Under the pieces are notes generated by a model. The model was not told the origin of the DNA. It saw nothing but the letters and a program-made list of their open reading frames with translations, and did no database searches. A DNA stretch of 64,000 bases. Source: Agarophyton chilense (lineage: Eukaryota > Rhodophyta > Florideophyceae > Gracilariales > Gracilariaceae). A program made the translations under genes and the position numbers. This document shows, one piece after another, positions 63,121 through 64,000 of the stretch; positions within the stretch are counted from its first letter, which is position 1; each line of letters begins with the position of its first letter. Location: assembly GCA_030374765.1 (NCBI GenBank), contig JARGXX010000129.1, positions 682,001 through 746,000 of the forward strand, written 5' to 3'.

Positions 63121-63836
63121 TGTAGTATTCTACTATGTCGGGGAATCCGATAGGGTGGTTTTTCGCGAATTCGCGGTTGGAACTCATGAGTGAGTGTTAT
63201 CATTAGCATTGTGATATGAATCGGCATCCCGCATAGGATGCCTAGAGGCAAAATGTCTTAGTGGAACACCTGGCTTCATGGGTCAAGTGGCTTACCACAG
63301 CGCGCGCATAGTTGCGACCCTTCCTAGGGGAATGCCATATTGGCAACGGCGCATGTAGTGGCGATCCATGTGGCTGGTTTTACTACCGTTTGTAGAAGTA
63401 AGTTCATTAGGGACCATACTTATATAGTGGTTTGGCTAAGTGGCTGACCACTGGGTATTATTTATATATTTATTTGGGCACTCACCCTAGTACACAGTAT
63501 ATAGTGTACCAGAGGTGAGCGCCGACTCCAAGTAAAGGAGACAACATGGGCATCATGACTATTCTGTTCCTCGCTTAGGATTCCTTAACCGGAGATCCGG
63601 ACGAGCTATAATAGATAGTCAGCCCCCAACCACTTCACGAGCCGTCTCGTACTTACGTCCCATCAACGTTTTACAGTTGCACTGTTCACCCTCGCTGGCG
63701 ACTAGTGGCCTTACACCCCACTTCCAGCTCGCTGGTTTTGTAGCTCTACCACCCCTTTTACTTCGCCGCAAGCGACCCATCGGCAGTCCGAACGCTGTCG
63801 CAGGTGTCTGCTCTCTCCGTTAGAGCGGATACTACA
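63121..63836 (+). repeat. Element 2 right LTR (LTR-B), 716 bp
   Basis: Begins TGTAGTAT, ends ATACTACA. Its first ~220 bp differ strongly from LTR-A, including about 50 extra bases; its last ~490 bp are nearly identical to LTR-A. Confidence 0.92.
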
Positions 63837-64000
63837 AGTGGTCTCCCGACTTAGAACCACTGTGGTCAGCTGCACTGAACAATTCGTTCCTGGAACATGG
63901 AATCGATATCGATACTTGGAAGAAGTGGAATCACTACAGTTATTGTTTATCAAACCACCTCCGACAATTGCGGAATTCATCGTGGTTGAACACGTGGTCG
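63837..64000 (+). mobile_element. Start of a further element 2 internal region, cut by window end
   Basis: After LTR-B comes AG, the primer site TGGTCTCCCGACTTAGAA (63839-63856), then leader sequence nearly identical to that following LTR-A (53,844-54,007). The copy continues beyond the window. Confidence 0.9.

Larger units (their letters stand above)
53180..63836 (+). mobile_element. Ty3/gypsy chromodomain retrotransposon, decayed (element 2)
   Basis: About 10.7 kb with the same layout as element 1: LTR, primer site, gag, protease-RT-RNase H-integrase-chromodomain, antisense gene, polypurine tract, LTR. Protein blocks are clearly homologous to element 1 but DNA and LTRs are not alike, so these are two families. 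All three genes carry several nonsense codons. The right LTR is followed by leader sequence instead of a target duplication, so the element is part of a tandem array or recombinant. The left flank CATAG (53175-53179) may be its target duplication inside LTR-C. Confidence 0.92.

Noticed and set aside
2..64000. CRISPR arrays, bacterial operons, riboswitches
   Set aside because: No spaced direct repeats of CRISPR type and no operon-like close spacing; gene content and retroelements are eukaryotic.

Overview
The window reads as nuclear DNA of an intron-poor, probably photosynthetic eukaryote. Long uninterrupted genes encode organelle-type and eukaryote-only proteins: a P-class PPR protein, an R2R3-MYB, a half-size ABC transporter with a presequence, a tandem-C2 protein, a eukaryotic-type tRNA-guanine transglycosylase and a RING-H2 protein. 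My best guess is a unicellular red alga (Porphyridium-like or related). This rests on intron poverty and gene content only; no marker gene settles it.

Layout. Positions 1 to about 35,000 are a single-copy gene region with genes on both strands. In order they are: a HOOK-like coiled-coil protein (5' end cut by the window), organellar malate dehydrogenase, an unknown protein with one candidate intron, a Pro-rich unknown, an ABC half-transporter, an unknown membrane-associated protein, fructose-1,6-bisphosphatase, a C2-domain protein, tRNA-guanine transglycosylase, R2R3-MYB, a PPR protein, a Myb/SANT-like repeat protein, a RING-H2 protein, a putative Golgi GT25-like protein and S-adenosylmethionine synthetase. 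They do not form a pathway; the setting is ordinary housekeeping chromatin. Intergenic gaps run from 0.1 to 2.3 kb.

Positions 35,163 to 64,000 are almost entirely mobile DNA in nested layers. A decayed Tc1-type DD34E transposon (35,163-35,856 and 47,249-47,870) is split by an 11.4-kb Ty3/gypsy chromodomain retrotransposon, called element 1 here (35,857-47,243). It has 864-bp LTRs and a 5-bp target duplication, GTTCT. Further right lies a decayed Ty1/copia pol on the minus strand (49,801-52,779). It is followed by an inverted LTR fragment (52,780-53,179), which is interrupted by a second chromodomain Ty3/gypsy element, element 2 (53,180-63,836). The right LTR of element 2 runs straight into another copy of the same 5' leader, so the arrangement is LTR-internal-LTR-internal, continuing past the window.

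The most interesting feature is a long gene on the strand opposite to gag-pol, between the chromodomain and the 3' LTR, present in both elements. In element 1 it is open for 591 codons (44,557-46,332). In element 2 it is homologous at protein level over nearly its whole length but carries three nonsense codons (61,270-62,952). I do not recognise the product. The two families also share an exact 18-nt primer binding site whose complement looks like the 3' end of a tRNA, most like tRNA-Tyr.
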